From: JAJFJD01 sp965228695
GTDB taxonomy: Bacteria; Pseudomonadota; Alphaproteobacteria; UBA8366
Direction of reading: 5' to 3'
DNA: 64,000 nt
NCBI GenBank assembly: GCA_965228695.1
Contig: CBDDIB010000002.1
Span: 1,922,001 to 1,986,000 of the forward strand
Positions 33,168 to 42,567 of this stretch are shown here, piece after piece. The first letter of the stretch is position 1. Every line of letters begins with the position of its first letter. A program made the position numbers and the translations under genes. The notes under the pieces were generated by a model, which was given only the letters and a program-made list of their open reading frames with translations, was not told the DNA's origin and ran no database searches.

Positions 33168-33587
33168 ATGCCCGAAAATAAAATGACTCGTGAAGAACTA
33201 CACGCCCGCATTACCCAAGCACCCTTCCATCAATGGCTCGGACTGGAAGTCACGGGTGCTGACGAGGAGGGGATAGACGTTCGCATCCCATGGCGGGACG
33301 AATTCGTGGTCAACGTGGAAGTCGGCTATGCCCACGGCGGCATTCTTGCGACGGTGATCGACGTGGTCGGTGATTTTGCACTGGCCGCAAAGCTCGGACG
33401 GCCCTATCCGACCGTCGACATGCGCGTCGATTATCACCGCGCGGCGATGCCGGGTGATATGCATGCCCGAGGGCAAGTGGTGAAGCTCGGCAAGATGTTT
33501 TCGGTCGCCGAAACATCGGTCCATGATTCCAACGGAAAACTGTTGGCCAGTGGTCGTGCTGTCTATGCGGTTGCCGCGCCGAAATAG
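33168..33587 (+). CDS. PaaI-type hotdog thioesterase
   Basis: A 139-residue protein from the ATG at 33168. The hotdog core is HQWLGLEVTGADEEG, VEVGYAHGGILATVIDVVGDFALA, and PTVDMRVDYHRAAMPGD, with the catalytic aspartate on the central helix. It lies 4 bases after the acyl-CoA ligase stop, so it is the end of that operon. It likely releases product or clears dead-end acyl-CoAs made by the ligase. Confidence 0.84.
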   Translation: MPENKMTREELHARITQAPFHQWLGLEVTGADEEGIDVRIPWRDEFVVNVEVGYAHGGILATVIDVVGDFALAAKLGRPYPTVDMRVDYHRAAMPGDMHARGQVVKLGKMFSVAETSVHDSNGKLLASGRAVYAVAAPK

Positions 33588-33622
33588 CCCTATATCATAG
33601 CGGTCGTTACCCACGCTTCCCG

Positions 33623-34576
33623 CTAAAATCCCCTTTCGATTTCTCCCTCCAACGCGCGGGCCACGAGCGCCTGCATCAATGTGACCACGGCGGCATTGTC
33701 CTGAACCGGAATGCCGTCGACGGCGGCGATCCGTTTCCCCGTGCCGCCATCGGTCAGTCCCAATCCCACGCCCACATGTTCCAGCGCGATTTCCTCGTCC
33801 GGCGTATGGCAGAGCGAGGCGTCGCCGCGTTGCACCGCCAGCGCGGCGCAGACGCCATATGCGCCGAGATTCGATGAGGTGGCGACCACTAAGACGTCGG
33901 TCGCCACCGCTGACACGATTCCACCGCCGCAGGGCGTGATGTCCTCCTTATTGAGGTCGGGCATCGTCTCGACCAGCACGTCGTGAACCTTCCCGAACCC
34001 GATTTCGTTGCCGCCGTCGCCAATCGAGAGTGTCGGTTTCCCGGCCTTTGTCATTTCGGCGAACAGATGATCGACATTGCAACGGAAGGACTCCCGAGAG
34101 ATCCCGGTCGCTCCATAGGTGATTCCGTTGACGTTACCGCCCAGCCGTTCTATCGCGACGGCCAAGTCGAGCGCGCCGGCGATATCGTTCTGTTGGTTCT
34201 TGTCGTTGAGCATCAACTCCTCGACGGGAACGCCGACCGAACGCCGCTCAAGCAGGATGCGGAAGGGTTCGGCCGCGGGCGGATCGGTGTAAACCGTGAC
34301 CGTATGGCCGATCTTGGTGAGCGCCTCGGCGAGCACCACGGTGCCAAACGGGCCGTCATTCTCGCCGTTCGGCATATGATCGGGGACGGCGGCGCCGCTG
34401 ACGATCCCAATGCGGCAGGACGGCCGGTCCAGCATCTCCGCCGCTGCCATCACCAGCGGTTTATCGCTGGTTGCGCGGGCCGCTTCGTAGAGCCGCCACT
34501 TCACGCCGCGCGGCAGGCCGCGGCCTTGTATCTCCAGGCATTGCAGGCGGTCGATATTTTCGCAGGCGATGAGCAT
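33623..34576 (-). CDS. DUF4392 / D-glutamate cyclase-like protein
   Basis: A 317-residue protein. It carries RIGIVSGAAVPDHMPNGENDGPFG, EALTKIGHTVTVYTD, GITYGATGISRESFRCNVDHLF and the conserved IGDGGNEIGFGKV, then VATDVLVVATSSNLGAYGV. These are the marks of the DUF4392 domain, whose mammalian member converts D-glutamate to 5-oxo-D-proline. There is no signal peptide. It sits 34 bases after a DUF2333 gene on the same strand. A D-glutamate role is inherited from the family and unproven here. Confidence 0.82.
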   Translation of the reverse strand: MLIACENIDRLQCLEIQGRGLPRGVKWRLYEAARATSDKPLVMAAAEMLDRPSCRIGIVSGAAVPDHMPNGENDGPFGTVVLAEALTKIGHTVTVYTDPPAAEPFRILLERRSVGVPVEELMLNDKNQQNDIAGALDLAVAIERLGGNVNGITYGATGISRESFRCNVDHLFAEMTKAGKPTLSIGDGGNEIGFGKVHDVLVETMPDLNKEDITPCGGGIVSAVATDVLVVATSSNLGAYGVCAALAVQRGDASLCHTPDEEIALEHVGVGLGLTDGGTGKRIAAVDGIPVQDNAAVVTLMQALVARALEGEIERGF

Positions 34577-34610
34577 GAGGGGTCCATGGCTTTGCTTTTG
34601 GCGGGAGCCC

Positions 34611-35603
34611 CTATTTTAGCAGAATGTTGCTCACTTCCTTTAATTGCGTGCGTGACCGCAGGAGGTAGAAACCTTGCACCGCCAGATGGCTCGGCGCGAA
34701 CATGCCGTCATTGGCGCCGTTGGATATGATCAACGGGTCCATCTCGGCGGCGGTGCGCAAACTGTCGAGCATCTGTTGCCACACGTTTTCGACATTCTTT
34801 TCCGCAAGCACGGACTGGAAGTCCACTCCCAGTTCCCGGAGGATCATGTAGTAGCCGTACAGCCGGCCCTTCGTGGAATAGAAAATGTCGTCGGCGTCGG
34901 TGTCGAACCAGCCGAGGTTCGACTCGATTGCCCGTTGGTCGAGGGTTGCCGATGCGCTGCCAAGGTCGAGACTGACGCGCTCCAGAAAGGCGATCAGATT
35001 GTCTGCCCGGCGGTCGAACACGGCGGAACCGTCGTTCAGGCGTTCGTTATATCGCCGCAGGCTCTTCATCGCGGCACGGTACTGTTTCTCGGCGCTGGCG
35101 GTGGGCAACAGCGACGTGGAAGGATCCCAGTGCCAGATCGTGCCGTCGTATTTCAGCAAGCCGGAGGCCTTGTCCAGGTCCTCGTCGACTTGGCTCGATC
35201 CTCGCGTGCGGCCCAACACGTCGGTCATCTCGATGGCGAAGCGCGACACGGCGTAAATCTGTCCGACTTGGAAGTTCGGCATATTGTCGAGCATGGAGGA
35301 CGGAAACACGAACGGCTTGTTTGCCGTCCACGTCGCCTCTTGCGTCTCCCGCTCGATCAACTTCACCGCCATCGCGACGGCGCGGCTGCCATTCGGCAGT
35401 TGCTCGCCTGGCGGCACGGCATATTGCACGTCGTCGTTGATCTTATGCGTCACCAACATACCAATGGGGTAATAGAGGAACGCAATGATGAATAGAATCC
35501 CGATGCCTGTGCCGATGCGTCGGCCCACCGTGCTCGGTTCGTCCGGATTTCTCCGGTTAAGCGACGGCAATTTTTCGCGGATGCTGGTAAGCAAGGCGTT
35601 CAT
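34611..35603 (-). CDS. DUF2333 family membrane protein
   Basis: A 330-residue protein with one membrane segment near the N-terminus (GTGIGILFIIAFLYYPIGMLV, about 31-51) and a large periplasmic part containing GSRAVAMAVKLIERE, FVFPSSMLDNMPNFQVG, KYDGTIWHWDPSTSLLPTASAE and GRLYGYYMILRELG. This matches DUF2333 as I remember it, an alphaproteobacterial and gammaproteobacterial family of unknown function. It is co-oriented with the DUF4392 gene after it. No cysteines or catalytic motifs stand out. Confidence 0.8.
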   Translation of the reverse strand: MNALLTSIREKLPSLNRRNPDEPSTVGRRIGTGIGILFIIAFLYYPIGMLVTHKINDDVQYAVPPGEQLPNGSRAVAMAVKLIERETQEATWTANKPFVFPSSMLDNMPNFQVGQIYAVSRFAIEMTDVLGRTRGSSQVDEDLDKASGLLKYDGTIWHWDPSTSLLPTASAEKQYRAAMKSLRRYNERLNDGSAVFDRRADNLIAFLERVSLDLGSASATLDQRAIESNLGWFDTDADDIFYSTKGRLYGYYMILRELGVDFQSVLAEKNVENVWQQMLDSLRTAAEMDPLIISNGANDGMFAPSHLAVQGFYLLRSRTQLKEVSNILLK

Positions 35604-35731
35604 CGAAGGTCAAATCCGTTCTTCCTGGACGCAGATTGCGCCCCGACCGCCTACATATAGGCATTATTCACACGGATTTTAATGCTTTCCGATGCCGATG
35701 GATCGTAGCGTCGTTTTCGGGATCTACGACC

Positions 35732-37117
35732 CTATTCCGCAGCTTGCGTAGACTGGCCGGACGGGGCCTCGCACAGTGCCGTCAAATCCTTCAGATTTTC
35801 AACGGTTTCGAGGTTTCCAAGCATTTGGAGCAAGGGGGCAATCTGATCCGCCGGCAGAACGCGGGAGGCGCAATCGCTGAATTTAACCTGCATTTCCTCA
35901 TCGGACATCGGATTTGGGCGGCCCCGGCCCATCAGATACTCGGTTTTCTGCGACAATTTGGTGCCGTCGCGGGTCGTGACGATGACTTCCGAGCACCACG
36001 GCTTATCGGTCATTGTCGGGTGCGGGGCGACGTCGCAGAGCCCGAGGAGTTCTTGGGCCTGCTTGTCGGCCCAGGCATCGCCCTCGAAATGATCGAGTAC
36101 GACCTTGCCGTGCATCAAGGCCCGCGACACGCAATATTGCACGCTGAATTTGGCTTCGAGCGGGCTCGAGACGGTCGGGTTGTTGGTATGCGGCAACCGT
36201 TGAGCGTGGCTATAGATCTGAATATGCTTCACGTTCTCTGGTGTCAGTCCGTGTTTCTCCACGAGGTTCAGCATCATGGTGATCGCCATGTGGGTGCTGC
36301 CGCAACAGGGGAACTGCTTGATGCCGAGGCCGGGTTCGAGAACTTCGAGCGGATCGCACCAGTTTTCGAAAATCCTGCCGGCGTTGTAGGTTCCGGGGCC
36401 GTTGAACACTTCGAAAAAGCCCTGTTTGTCTTCAAAGGCATCGTCGTGCGACGTGAAGCCGCCTTGCGCCAGGAAAGCGGCGAATACACCGTTGCGCGTG
36501 CTTTGACCGACATGCAGCGGCTTGGTCATCGTTCCGAAATTCGCCTTGACGCCCGAGGCGAGGGATACGGCGATCGCCAAGGCCCGGCTGGTCTGTTCTT
36601 CGTCGAGCCCCAGCATCCGGGAGGCCGCCGCGACGGTGCCGAAAATGCCGAGCGTCGCCGTCGGATGCCAGCCCTTTTCGTAATGGGTGAAATTCACGCC
36701 GCGCCCGACCTTGCATTCGGTCTCGTAACCGATGACATAGGCGGTGAGCGCGTCCCGGCCGCTTTTTCCGAATTGCTCGCCCAGCGCGACGATCGGCGGG
36801 ACCAGCATAACCGACGGATGACCACCCATGACCGGGCTGACATCGTCGTAGTCGAGGGCGTGCGAGGCGGTGCCGTTGATCAGGATTGCGTCCAGCGCCG
36901 ACGTCCGTTTATTGCCCCCGAAGATCAGGCAGGGACCGTCCTGATCGGCGATGCCGGGAACGGCGACGGGAATTTGCGTTGTCGGCTCGGGCGCCCCGGC
37001 GAAGGTGACGCCGATGGTGTCGGTAATCGCATGTTTCGCCCAGAACAGGGCATCGTCGGAGATGTCCTCATAGCGAAAGGCTAGAATTCGCTTGGCAAGT
37101 TCCTGCGTGACACTCAT
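35732..37117 (-). CDS. MmgE/PrpD family protein (second copy)
   Basis: A 461-residue protein from the ATG at 37117, with CAGGAG 7 bases upstream. Family marks are ALFWAKHAITDTIGVTFAGA, INGTASHALDYDDVSPVMGGHPS, GWHPTATLGIFGTVAAA, and KQFPCCGSTHMAITMML. It is clearly related to but not a copy of the 2303-3697 protein. It is followed downstream by DUF2333 and preceded by a divergent-free 132-base gap before the TauD gene, so it may be transcribed alone. The family includes methylcitrate dehydratase and cis-aconitate decarboxylase; the substrate is unknown. Confidence 0.87.
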   Translation of the reverse strand: MSVTQELAKRILAFRYEDISDDALFWAKHAITDTIGVTFAGAPEPTTQIPVAVPGIADQDGPCLIFGGNKRTSALDAILINGTASHALDYDDVSPVMGGHPSVMLVPPIVALGEQFGKSGRDALTAYVIGYETECKVGRGVNFTHYEKGWHPTATLGIFGTVAAASRMLGLDEEQTSRALAIAVSLASGVKANFGTMTKPLHVGQSTRNGVFAAFLAQGGFTSHDDAFEDKQGFFEVFNGPGTYNAGRIFENWCDPLEVLEPGLGIKQFPCCGSTHMAITMMLNLVEKHGLTPENVKHIQIYSHAQRLPHTNNPTVSSPLEAKFSVQYCVSRALMHGKVVLDHFEGDAWADKQAQELLGLCDVAPHPTMTDKPWCSEVIVTTRDGTKLSQKTEYLMGRGRPNPMSDEEMQVKFSDCASRVLPADQIAPLLQMLGNLETVENLKDLTALCEAPSGQSTQAAE

Positions 37118-37249
37118 CAATTGACTCCTGGTCCTTGGGGGTTCCTGACCGAAACCGGTCATTATCTTGAGGGTAGCGGACACCTGCCTCAAAATTTTCG
37201 CTATTTTATGACGTCTCGCCTTGGTAGGGCAAAATCGACCCAGTTTGGA

Positions 37250-38155
37250 TCAATACGGTCTGTCGCCCGCGATCTGCGTGCGGTGCAATATCCGCCGTTG
37301 CGACGCGTCGAAGGGATCGCGCCGGTGCATGGCGCACCGGTTGTCCCACAAAAGCAGATCGCCGACCTTCCACGCGTGGCACCATGCGAAATGTTCCTGC
37401 GCGGCGTGTGCCCATAGCCGGTCGAGCAGCGCTTCGCTCTCACCGACGGAAAGACCGGGGACATAGCTGTAGGGGCGGCGGCCGAGGAACAGCGCTTTCC
37501 GTCCGGTCTCCGGATGCGTCCGGATCAGCGGATGGCGCGGGCCCGGCGTTTTCCGCGGGTCCTTCTCGTCGGTGAAACCGGGGCGGAGCTTGCCGGCGCT
37601 GTTGCGGCTGGCGTCGTGGACCGCGGTTCGGCCTTTCGCCATCGCCAGTAGGTCCGGCGGCAGCTCGTCATAGGCCATATACATATTGCAGACGCAAGTA
37701 TTGCCGCCCGCCGGCGGGATCTCCAGCGAGTAGAGCGCGCTCGCAGCCGGTGGAATCTCTTTGTACGACATGTCCGTGTGCCAGAACGCTTCCGCATTGC
37801 CGAGACTGCGGTTGAGGCGCTCTTTCTCCATGCCGACATTCATCACCTCGATGATTTCCGGAAATTTCTCGGTCATCGGCGTGAATGAGGTGCGGTTCGG
37901 GCTCTGCGGCGTGCCGAAATAGGAGGAGAAGTAGATGTGCTGCTCCGGTGTCAGGATTTGACCGCGAAACAGCAACACCAGATGCGTGTGCCATGCCTGC
38001 TTCAGCGCAATGACAACGTCGGATGGAAGCGGCTTGGAGATATCGACGCCTAAGATTTCCGCGCCGATCGCCGTTGATTGCGGAACCACGGTAATATCGC
38101 CTATTCCGTAGCGCTCTCGTGGGATCTTGGTGAAATCCGTGGCGGCGCTGTTCAT
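37250..38155 (-). CDS. TauD/TfdA family 2OG-Fe(II) dioxygenase
   Basis: A 301-residue protein from the ATG at 38155; longer starts at 38173 and 38224 lack better ribosome sites. It has the HxD motif FWHTDMSYKEIPP, the distal histidine in LLLWDNRCAMHRRDPFD and the arginine in RRILHRTQIAG. The family uses 2-oxoglutarate and O2 to hydroxylate taurine, 2,4-D, carnitine precursors and others. It is divergent from another TauD gene across 183 bases, so both may share control. Confidence 0.86.
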   Translation of the reverse strand: MNSAATDFTKIPRERYGIGDITVVPQSTAIGAEILGVDISKPLPSDVVIALKQAWHTHLVLLFRGQILTPEQHIYFSSYFGTPQSPNRTSFTPMTEKFPEIIEVMNVGMEKERLNRSLGNAEAFWHTDMSYKEIPPAASALYSLEIPPAGGNTCVCNMYMAYDELPPDLLAMAKGRTAVHDASRNSAGKLRPGFTDEKDPRKTPGPRHPLIRTHPETGRKALFLGRRPYSYVPGLSVGESEALLDRLWAHAAQEHFAWCHAWKVGDLLLWDNRCAMHRRDPFDASQRRILHRTQIAGDRPY

Positions 38156-38338
38156 CTTTTTCGTCCCCGTCATGTCCGGTGGGTTGCCAAAGCCGTGAGG
38201 CCCTACAATCGACATACGCGGCATCTGTGTCGAGCTTTCCCGTAAGCCTGAGGAAGATCGGGCTTCCCGTCAAACCCGGCACGGCTTGGCGGGCCAACTT
38301 GCCGCAATCCGCCGTTCCGTGATGTAGTGACCTCCATC

Positions 38339-39205
38339 ATGAGTATCGAAATTGTCCCTTTAGGCGAGACCCTTGGCGCGGAAATTCGCGGCGTGGATCT
38401 CAGCAAACGGTTGGATGCAACGGTGGCGGAAGCCATCCGCACCGCTTGGCTGGAGAATCTCGTTCTGTTGTTTCGCGGCGTGCCGTTGTCCGACCGGAAC
38501 TTGATCGACTTCACGCTTGGGTTCGGCGAGTTGGAATTTCCGCCGAGCAAGCTTCTCGATCTTGCGGGAGGGCCCAAGGCCGGAGCCGAAATCCCGCCGG
38601 AAATCAATGTCATCTCGAACGTCAGGGAAAACGGGAAGCCGATCGGGCATCTGGGTGCGGGCGAGGCGAGTTGGCATACCGACAGTGCCTTTGTCGACAT
38701 GCCTCCCGCCGCCAGCATCTTGCATGCGCTTGAGGTGCCGTCGACCGGCGGCAACACGTCCTTCCTCAATATGTATGCCGCATACGAAACGCTTCCCGAT
38801 GCGTTGCGGCGCCGGATCGAAAACAAGAAGATCAAACACGATCAGACCTATACGAGCGCCGGGGACCGCCGAAACGGATACGACATCGTGGACGATATTC
38901 GTGACGCGCCCGGGCCCTGGCATCCTGCGGTTCGGACCCATCCGGAAACCGGAGGCAAGGCGCTGTATCTCGGCCGGCGGATGAATGGCTATGTCGATGG
39001 ACTGACCCTGGAAGAGAACAATGAATTGCTGGATTCGATTTGGGCGCATGTTCTGCAGCCTCAGTTCATTTGGGAGCATAAATGGGCGGTCGGCGATGTC
39101 CTGATGTGGGATAATCGATGCGTGATGCATCGGCGGGAAGCCTTTGATGATTCCAGCCGCCGGATCATGCACCGGACACAACTTGCCGGCGATCGCCCGG
39201 TCTAG
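38339..39205 (+). CDS. TauD/TfdA family 2OG-Fe(II) dioxygenase
   Basis: A 288-residue protein from the ATG at 38339, giving the usual start MSIEIVPLGETLGAEIRGVDLSKRL. Iron and cosubstrate residues are in SWHTDSAFVDMPP, LMWDNRCVMHRREAFD and RRIMHRTQLAGDRPV. It is 26 bases before the tandem MDR genes and probably cotranscribed with them, which suggests oxidation followed by NAD(P)H-linked reduction of the same compound. No substrate can be named. Confidence 0.86.
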   Translation: MSIEIVPLGETLGAEIRGVDLSKRLDATVAEAIRTAWLENLVLLFRGVPLSDRNLIDFTLGFGELEFPPSKLLDLAGGPKAGAEIPPEINVISNVRENGKPIGHLGAGEASWHTDSAFVDMPPAASILHALEVPSTGGNTSFLNMYAAYETLPDALRRRIENKKIKHDQTYTSAGDRRNGYDIVDDIRDAPGPWHPAVRTHPETGGKALYLGRRMNGYVDGLTLEENNELLDSIWAHVLQPQFIWEHKWAVGDVLMWDNRCVMHRREAFDDSSRRIMHRTQLAGDRPV

Positions 39206-39231
39206 TACACGGAAAAATTCAGGAGAGAGCG

Positions 39232-40224
39232 ATGCGCGCGGTGGTCTGTGAAGACTGGTGTGACTATGACGAACTGACCGTGGGTACGGCGCCCGTTCCC
39301 GACATTGCGCCGGGCGGCGTCCGCATCGGTATCGAATACGCCGGCGTCAGTTTCGCCACGACATTGGTCGTCGCCGGGAAATATCAGCGGAAGCCGCCAC
39401 TCCCCTTCATCCCTGGAACCGAGGTTTCCGGCACGGTCCTCGAGTGCGGCGATGGCGTTACCCGCTGTAAGCCGGGAGACCGTGTCTTGGCCGCCGTTGA
39501 TTGGGGTGGCTATGCCGAGCAGATGGTGGCCCGCGAAGCCAATGTTCATGTCGTTCCCGACGGGTTGCCGCTCGATGCGGCGGTCGCCCTGTGCATTTCC
39601 TATCCCACGTCGTACGGCGGATTGGTCTGGCGCGCCAACTTGGCCAAAGATGAAACTGTTTTGGTTCATGGTGCTGCCGGGGGCGTTGGGCTCGCGGCCG
39701 TGGAAATCGCGACAGCGATCGGCGCCCGCGTGATCGCCGTCGCTAACGGGGATGAAAAGCAGGCGATCTTGCGGGATCGCGGTATTGAACATGTGATCGC
39801 AACGGATGGCTTCCGCGATGAAGTCGAGGAGATTACCGGCGGGAAAGGGCTCGATGTGGTCTACGATCCGGTCGGCGGGCCGGTATCGCGCCCATCGATC
39901 AGTTGTCTTCGTCCCGGGGGACGGTTGGTGACGATAGGCTATGCAGCGGGCGAAATCCCCTCGATCGGGTTTAATGTCCTGCTGGTCAAGAATATCAGCG
40001 TCATGGGGTTCAATTGGGGCGAATATGTCGGTTGGAGCCCGGTCGATCGGCGCGCGCAATACGCTGAGGCGGTGGCCGAGATGATGCAATCCCTGTTGGC
40101 GTGGTGGCGGGATGGGAAAATTAACCCGACGGTGCACGCGGCGTTTGACCTGGCCGATTTTCGCGATGCGATGCGCGAGGTGCGGGACCGCCGGGCCATC
40201 GGCCGCGTCGTTCTGACGCCGTGA
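39232..40224 (+). CDS. NADPH:quinone oxidoreductase-like MDR protein (tandem copy 1)
   Basis: A 330-residue protein with GGAGAGAGCG upstream. It has MRAVVCEDWCDYDELTVGTAP, GVRIGIEYAGVSFATTLVVAG, PFIPGTEVSGTVLECGDGV and the NADPH fold VHGAAGGVGLAAVEIAT, with a C-terminal RRAIGRVVLTP. It is a quinone-oxidoreductase-type MDR without zinc ligands. Its stop overlaps the start of the next, clearly homologous gene, so the two arose by tandem duplication. Confidence 0.86.
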   Translation: MRAVVCEDWCDYDELTVGTAPVPDIAPGGVRIGIEYAGVSFATTLVVAGKYQRKPPLPFIPGTEVSGTVLECGDGVTRCKPGDRVLAAVDWGGYAEQMVAREANVHVVPDGLPLDAAVALCISYPTSYGGLVWRANLAKDETVLVHGAAGGVGLAAVEIATAIGARVIAVANGDEKQAILRDRGIEHVIATDGFRDEVEEITGGKGLDVVYDPVGGPVSRPSISCLRPGGRLVTIGYAAGEIPSIGFNVLLVKNISVMGFNWGEYVGWSPVDRRAQYAEAVAEMMQSLLAWWRDGKINPTVHAAFDLADFRDAMREVRDRRAIGRVVLTP

Positions 40225-41228
40225 GTGAAACGAGTATGCGGGCGGTTCAGTGTTCCGGATGGGACGGTGTTGCCGGCTTGCACGTCGATGAGGTGCCAGC
40301 GCCGGCGATTCAACCCGGCTGCGTCCGCATCGGCATCCACTATGCTGGCGTCGCATTCGCCAACATTCTTATGGTTGAGGGCAGGTATCAGCGGCGGCCG
40401 GAACTGCCCTTCATCCCTGGCACCGACGTTTCCGGCGAGATCCTGGAGGTCGCTCCGGATGTCGAAGGGTTCGCGCCGGGTGACCGCGTTTGTGCTTTCC
40501 TAGACGGCGGCGGCTGGGGCGAACAGGTCGTGCATCCTGTCACGACCGTCTATCCGATTGACGATGGGATGCCGATGGATGCGGCGTCGACTTTGCCGAG
40601 TTCCTATGCCACCGCGTTGTGTTCGCTGACATGGCGCGGCGATTTATCGGAAAGGCAAACGCTGCTGGTCTTGGGGGCCGGTGGCGGTGTCGGGTTGGCG
40701 GCGGTTGATGTCGGCAGCGCGCTGGGAGCTCGCGTCATCGCCGTGGCGAGCACGCCGGAAAAGTGCAATGCCGCGCTGGCGCATGGGGCGGATGCCGCGA
40801 TAGAGCCGAAGGATTTTCGGGGTGCGGTAAAGGCGTTGACCGACGGCCGTGGCGTCGATGTGGTTTTCGATCCGGTCGGCGGCGACATGTTTTCCGACGC
40901 CTTGCGTTGTCTCGATATCGGCGGGCGCCTGTTGACCATCGGCTATGCGGCGGGTGACATTCCGCAGATCGGTCTCAATCTTCTGCTGCTGAAGAATATC
41001 GGTGTCATGGGATTCAGTTGGGGCACCTATATGGGATGGGGACCCGATCACGGCCGGGAATACTTTGCGCCGCAGGTCCGTCCTCAAATTGCCCGGCTGG
41101 TTCAGATGTGGCGAGACAACGAGATCGCGCCGCGTATCCACAACGAGTATCCGCTCGAGCAGATCGCCGACGCAGCGGCCGAGATCACCGGGCGGCGCAA
41201 CATCGGCCGCATCGTCGTTCATCCGTAG
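40221..41228 (+). CDS. NADPH:quinone oxidoreductase-like MDR protein (tandem copy 2)
   Basis: A 335-residue protein starting at the GTG at 40221, overlapping the previous stop, or at the ATG at 40236, which better matches the first copy (MRAVQCSGW). It shows GCVRIGIHYAGVAFANILMVEG, PFIPGTDVSGEILEV and the NADPH loop VLGAGGGVGLAAVDVGS. It is similar along its full length to the gene before it. The two may act as a heteromer or on different substrates. The MFS gene lies convergently 8 bases after its stop. Confidence 0.86.
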   Translation: MSETSMRAVQCSGWDGVAGLHVDEVPAPAIQPGCVRIGIHYAGVAFANILMVEGRYQRRPELPFIPGTDVSGEILEVAPDVEGFAPGDRVCAFLDGGGWGEQVVHPVTTVYPIDDGMPMDAASTLPSSYATALCSLTWRGDLSERQTLLVLGAGGGVGLAAVDVGSALGARVIAVASTPEKCNAALAHGADAAIEPKDFRGAVKALTDGRGVDVVFDPVGGDMFSDALRCLDIGGRLLTIGYAAGDIPQIGLNLLLLKNIGVMGFSWGTYMGWGPDHGREYFAPQVRPQIARLVQMWRDNEIAPRIHNEYPLEQIADAAAEITGRRNIGRIVVHP

Positions 41229-41236
41229 ATCAACGC

Positions 41237-42442
41237 TTACTCGGCGGGCCGTGCGGACTCCGTGGTGGTGAGTGCCGGGCCGAGGATCATGCATAAAGGC
41301 AATGTCAGCAGGACGACGATCGAAAGAACCATCATCGTGGTCTCGATGCTGAAAACGTCGGCCAAATATCCGTAGACCAGCGGGGCGATGAGGCCGCAGG
41401 TCGAGCCGAGCGTATACATCAGTCCAAACGCCCGCGAGTGCTTGTCGTCGTCGATCAGCTCACCGACCGAGCCGTAGATCGCTGACGACGTGCCGTTCAA
41501 GAACACGCCGAGCAGCGGCAGAAGGAAGAAGGCATAGAGCGGGGGCGCTGCGAGGATGAGAAGGATTCCCGCGCCCGTGCCGATCTCGGTGATCCCGATG
41601 GTGCGGGCGATCCCGATGCGTTCCGCCAGCATGCCGCAGGCGAATTTGCCCAGCATGCCGCCGAGCAGCGTGATCAATACGGCCGACGCGGCCCAGCCCG
41701 TGGGGACGCCTTTCTCGATCATCAGGAAGGCGACGAAGGTTAGGAAACCATTGCGTGTCGAATTATCGAGCGCAGCGATTGCGCCGAGCGACAGGAATCC
41801 GCCGCGATGCCGGATGCCCCACCCCTTCGTGCCATTCGCGGCGCTCTCTTTCTGTTCGACCGTCGGCTGGTTGCCGCTCCCGGCCATCCGCAGCAACACC
41901 AGGCAGGCGACCGCCACGATGACGGCGGTGATCCCGTATCCGATCACTGGGGCTTGCCATGACATCCCCATGCCGGTGGCGAGGATGGTCAATCCCATGA
42001 ACATAAATTTGCCCACGTCGCCGAAGGAGTTGTAGGTGCCGAGCGCGGCACGGCGGCCTGTGCTCGGATAGGCGCCGGTGATCAGCGACGATGCCAGCGG
42101 ATGCTGGAATGCCGCGCCGAGGCCTGCCAGAAAAATAAAGACCAGCAGTGAGATAAATCCTGTCGAGAAGCCGAGCCCGATAAATCCGGCGCCGGCGGCG
42201 GCTGTTCCCAACGCCAGCAGGTTCCGTTCACCGACCCGCTCGGCCCATAGCCCCGCGGGGATTTGCAACGCCGCGGTCGCCGCCTTGTTCGCGGCGCGGA
42301 TCAATCCTACTTCGGCATAGGAAAGGCCGAATGCTTCGCGGAGAATAGGCAGCAAGGCATACAGCATATCCACCAACCCGTCGTGCAGGACATGCAGGCC
42401 GCAACAGGTGGAAAGCGTAAGCTTGGAGTTCTGTCGTGCCAT
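41237..42442 (-). CDS. Major facilitator superfamily transporter
   Basis: A 401-residue protein with about 12 hydrophobic segments, from FGLSYAEVGLIRAANKAATAALQIPAGLWAERVGERN (first loop motif of the MFS, GxWxxRxG) to YGYLADVFSIETTMMVLSIVVLLTLPLC at the end. It may export or import small organic compounds with protons. It is convergent with the MDR pair and divergent from egtD, so its substrate could be related to either; no further evidence exists. Confidence 0.84.
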   Translation of the reverse strand: MARQNSKLTLSTCCGLHVLHDGLVDMLYALLPILREAFGLSYAEVGLIRAANKAATAALQIPAGLWAERVGERNLLALGTAAAGAGFIGLGFSTGFISLLVFIFLAGLGAAFQHPLASSLITGAYPSTGRRAALGTYNSFGDVGKFMFMGLTILATGMGMSWQAPVIGYGITAVIVAVACLVLLRMAGSGNQPTVEQKESAANGTKGWGIRHRGGFLSLGAIAALDNSTRNGFLTFVAFLMIEKGVPTGWAASAVLITLLGGMLGKFACGMLAERIGIARTIGITEIGTGAGILLILAAPPLYAFFLLPLLGVFLNGTSSAIYGSVGELIDDDKHSRAFGLMYTLGSTCGLIAPLVYGYLADVFSIETTMMVLSIVVLLTLPLCMILGPALTTTESARPAE

Positions 42443-42567
42443 GGATGCCGCATTACGTCACAAAACCGTCACAAAAGTAAAGATGGCTTCGGGTTTACGG
42501 ATCGGGGGCGGGTGGGCTAGGGTGCGCCGCTCACGCCCATTCCCTTTAAACAAATTTTCGAGGAGCG

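Noticed and set aside
35636..37084. 482-codon open frame on the plus strand opposite the second MmgE/PrpD gene
   Set aside because: It is a mirror of a well-supported family gene, with no ribosome site or motif.
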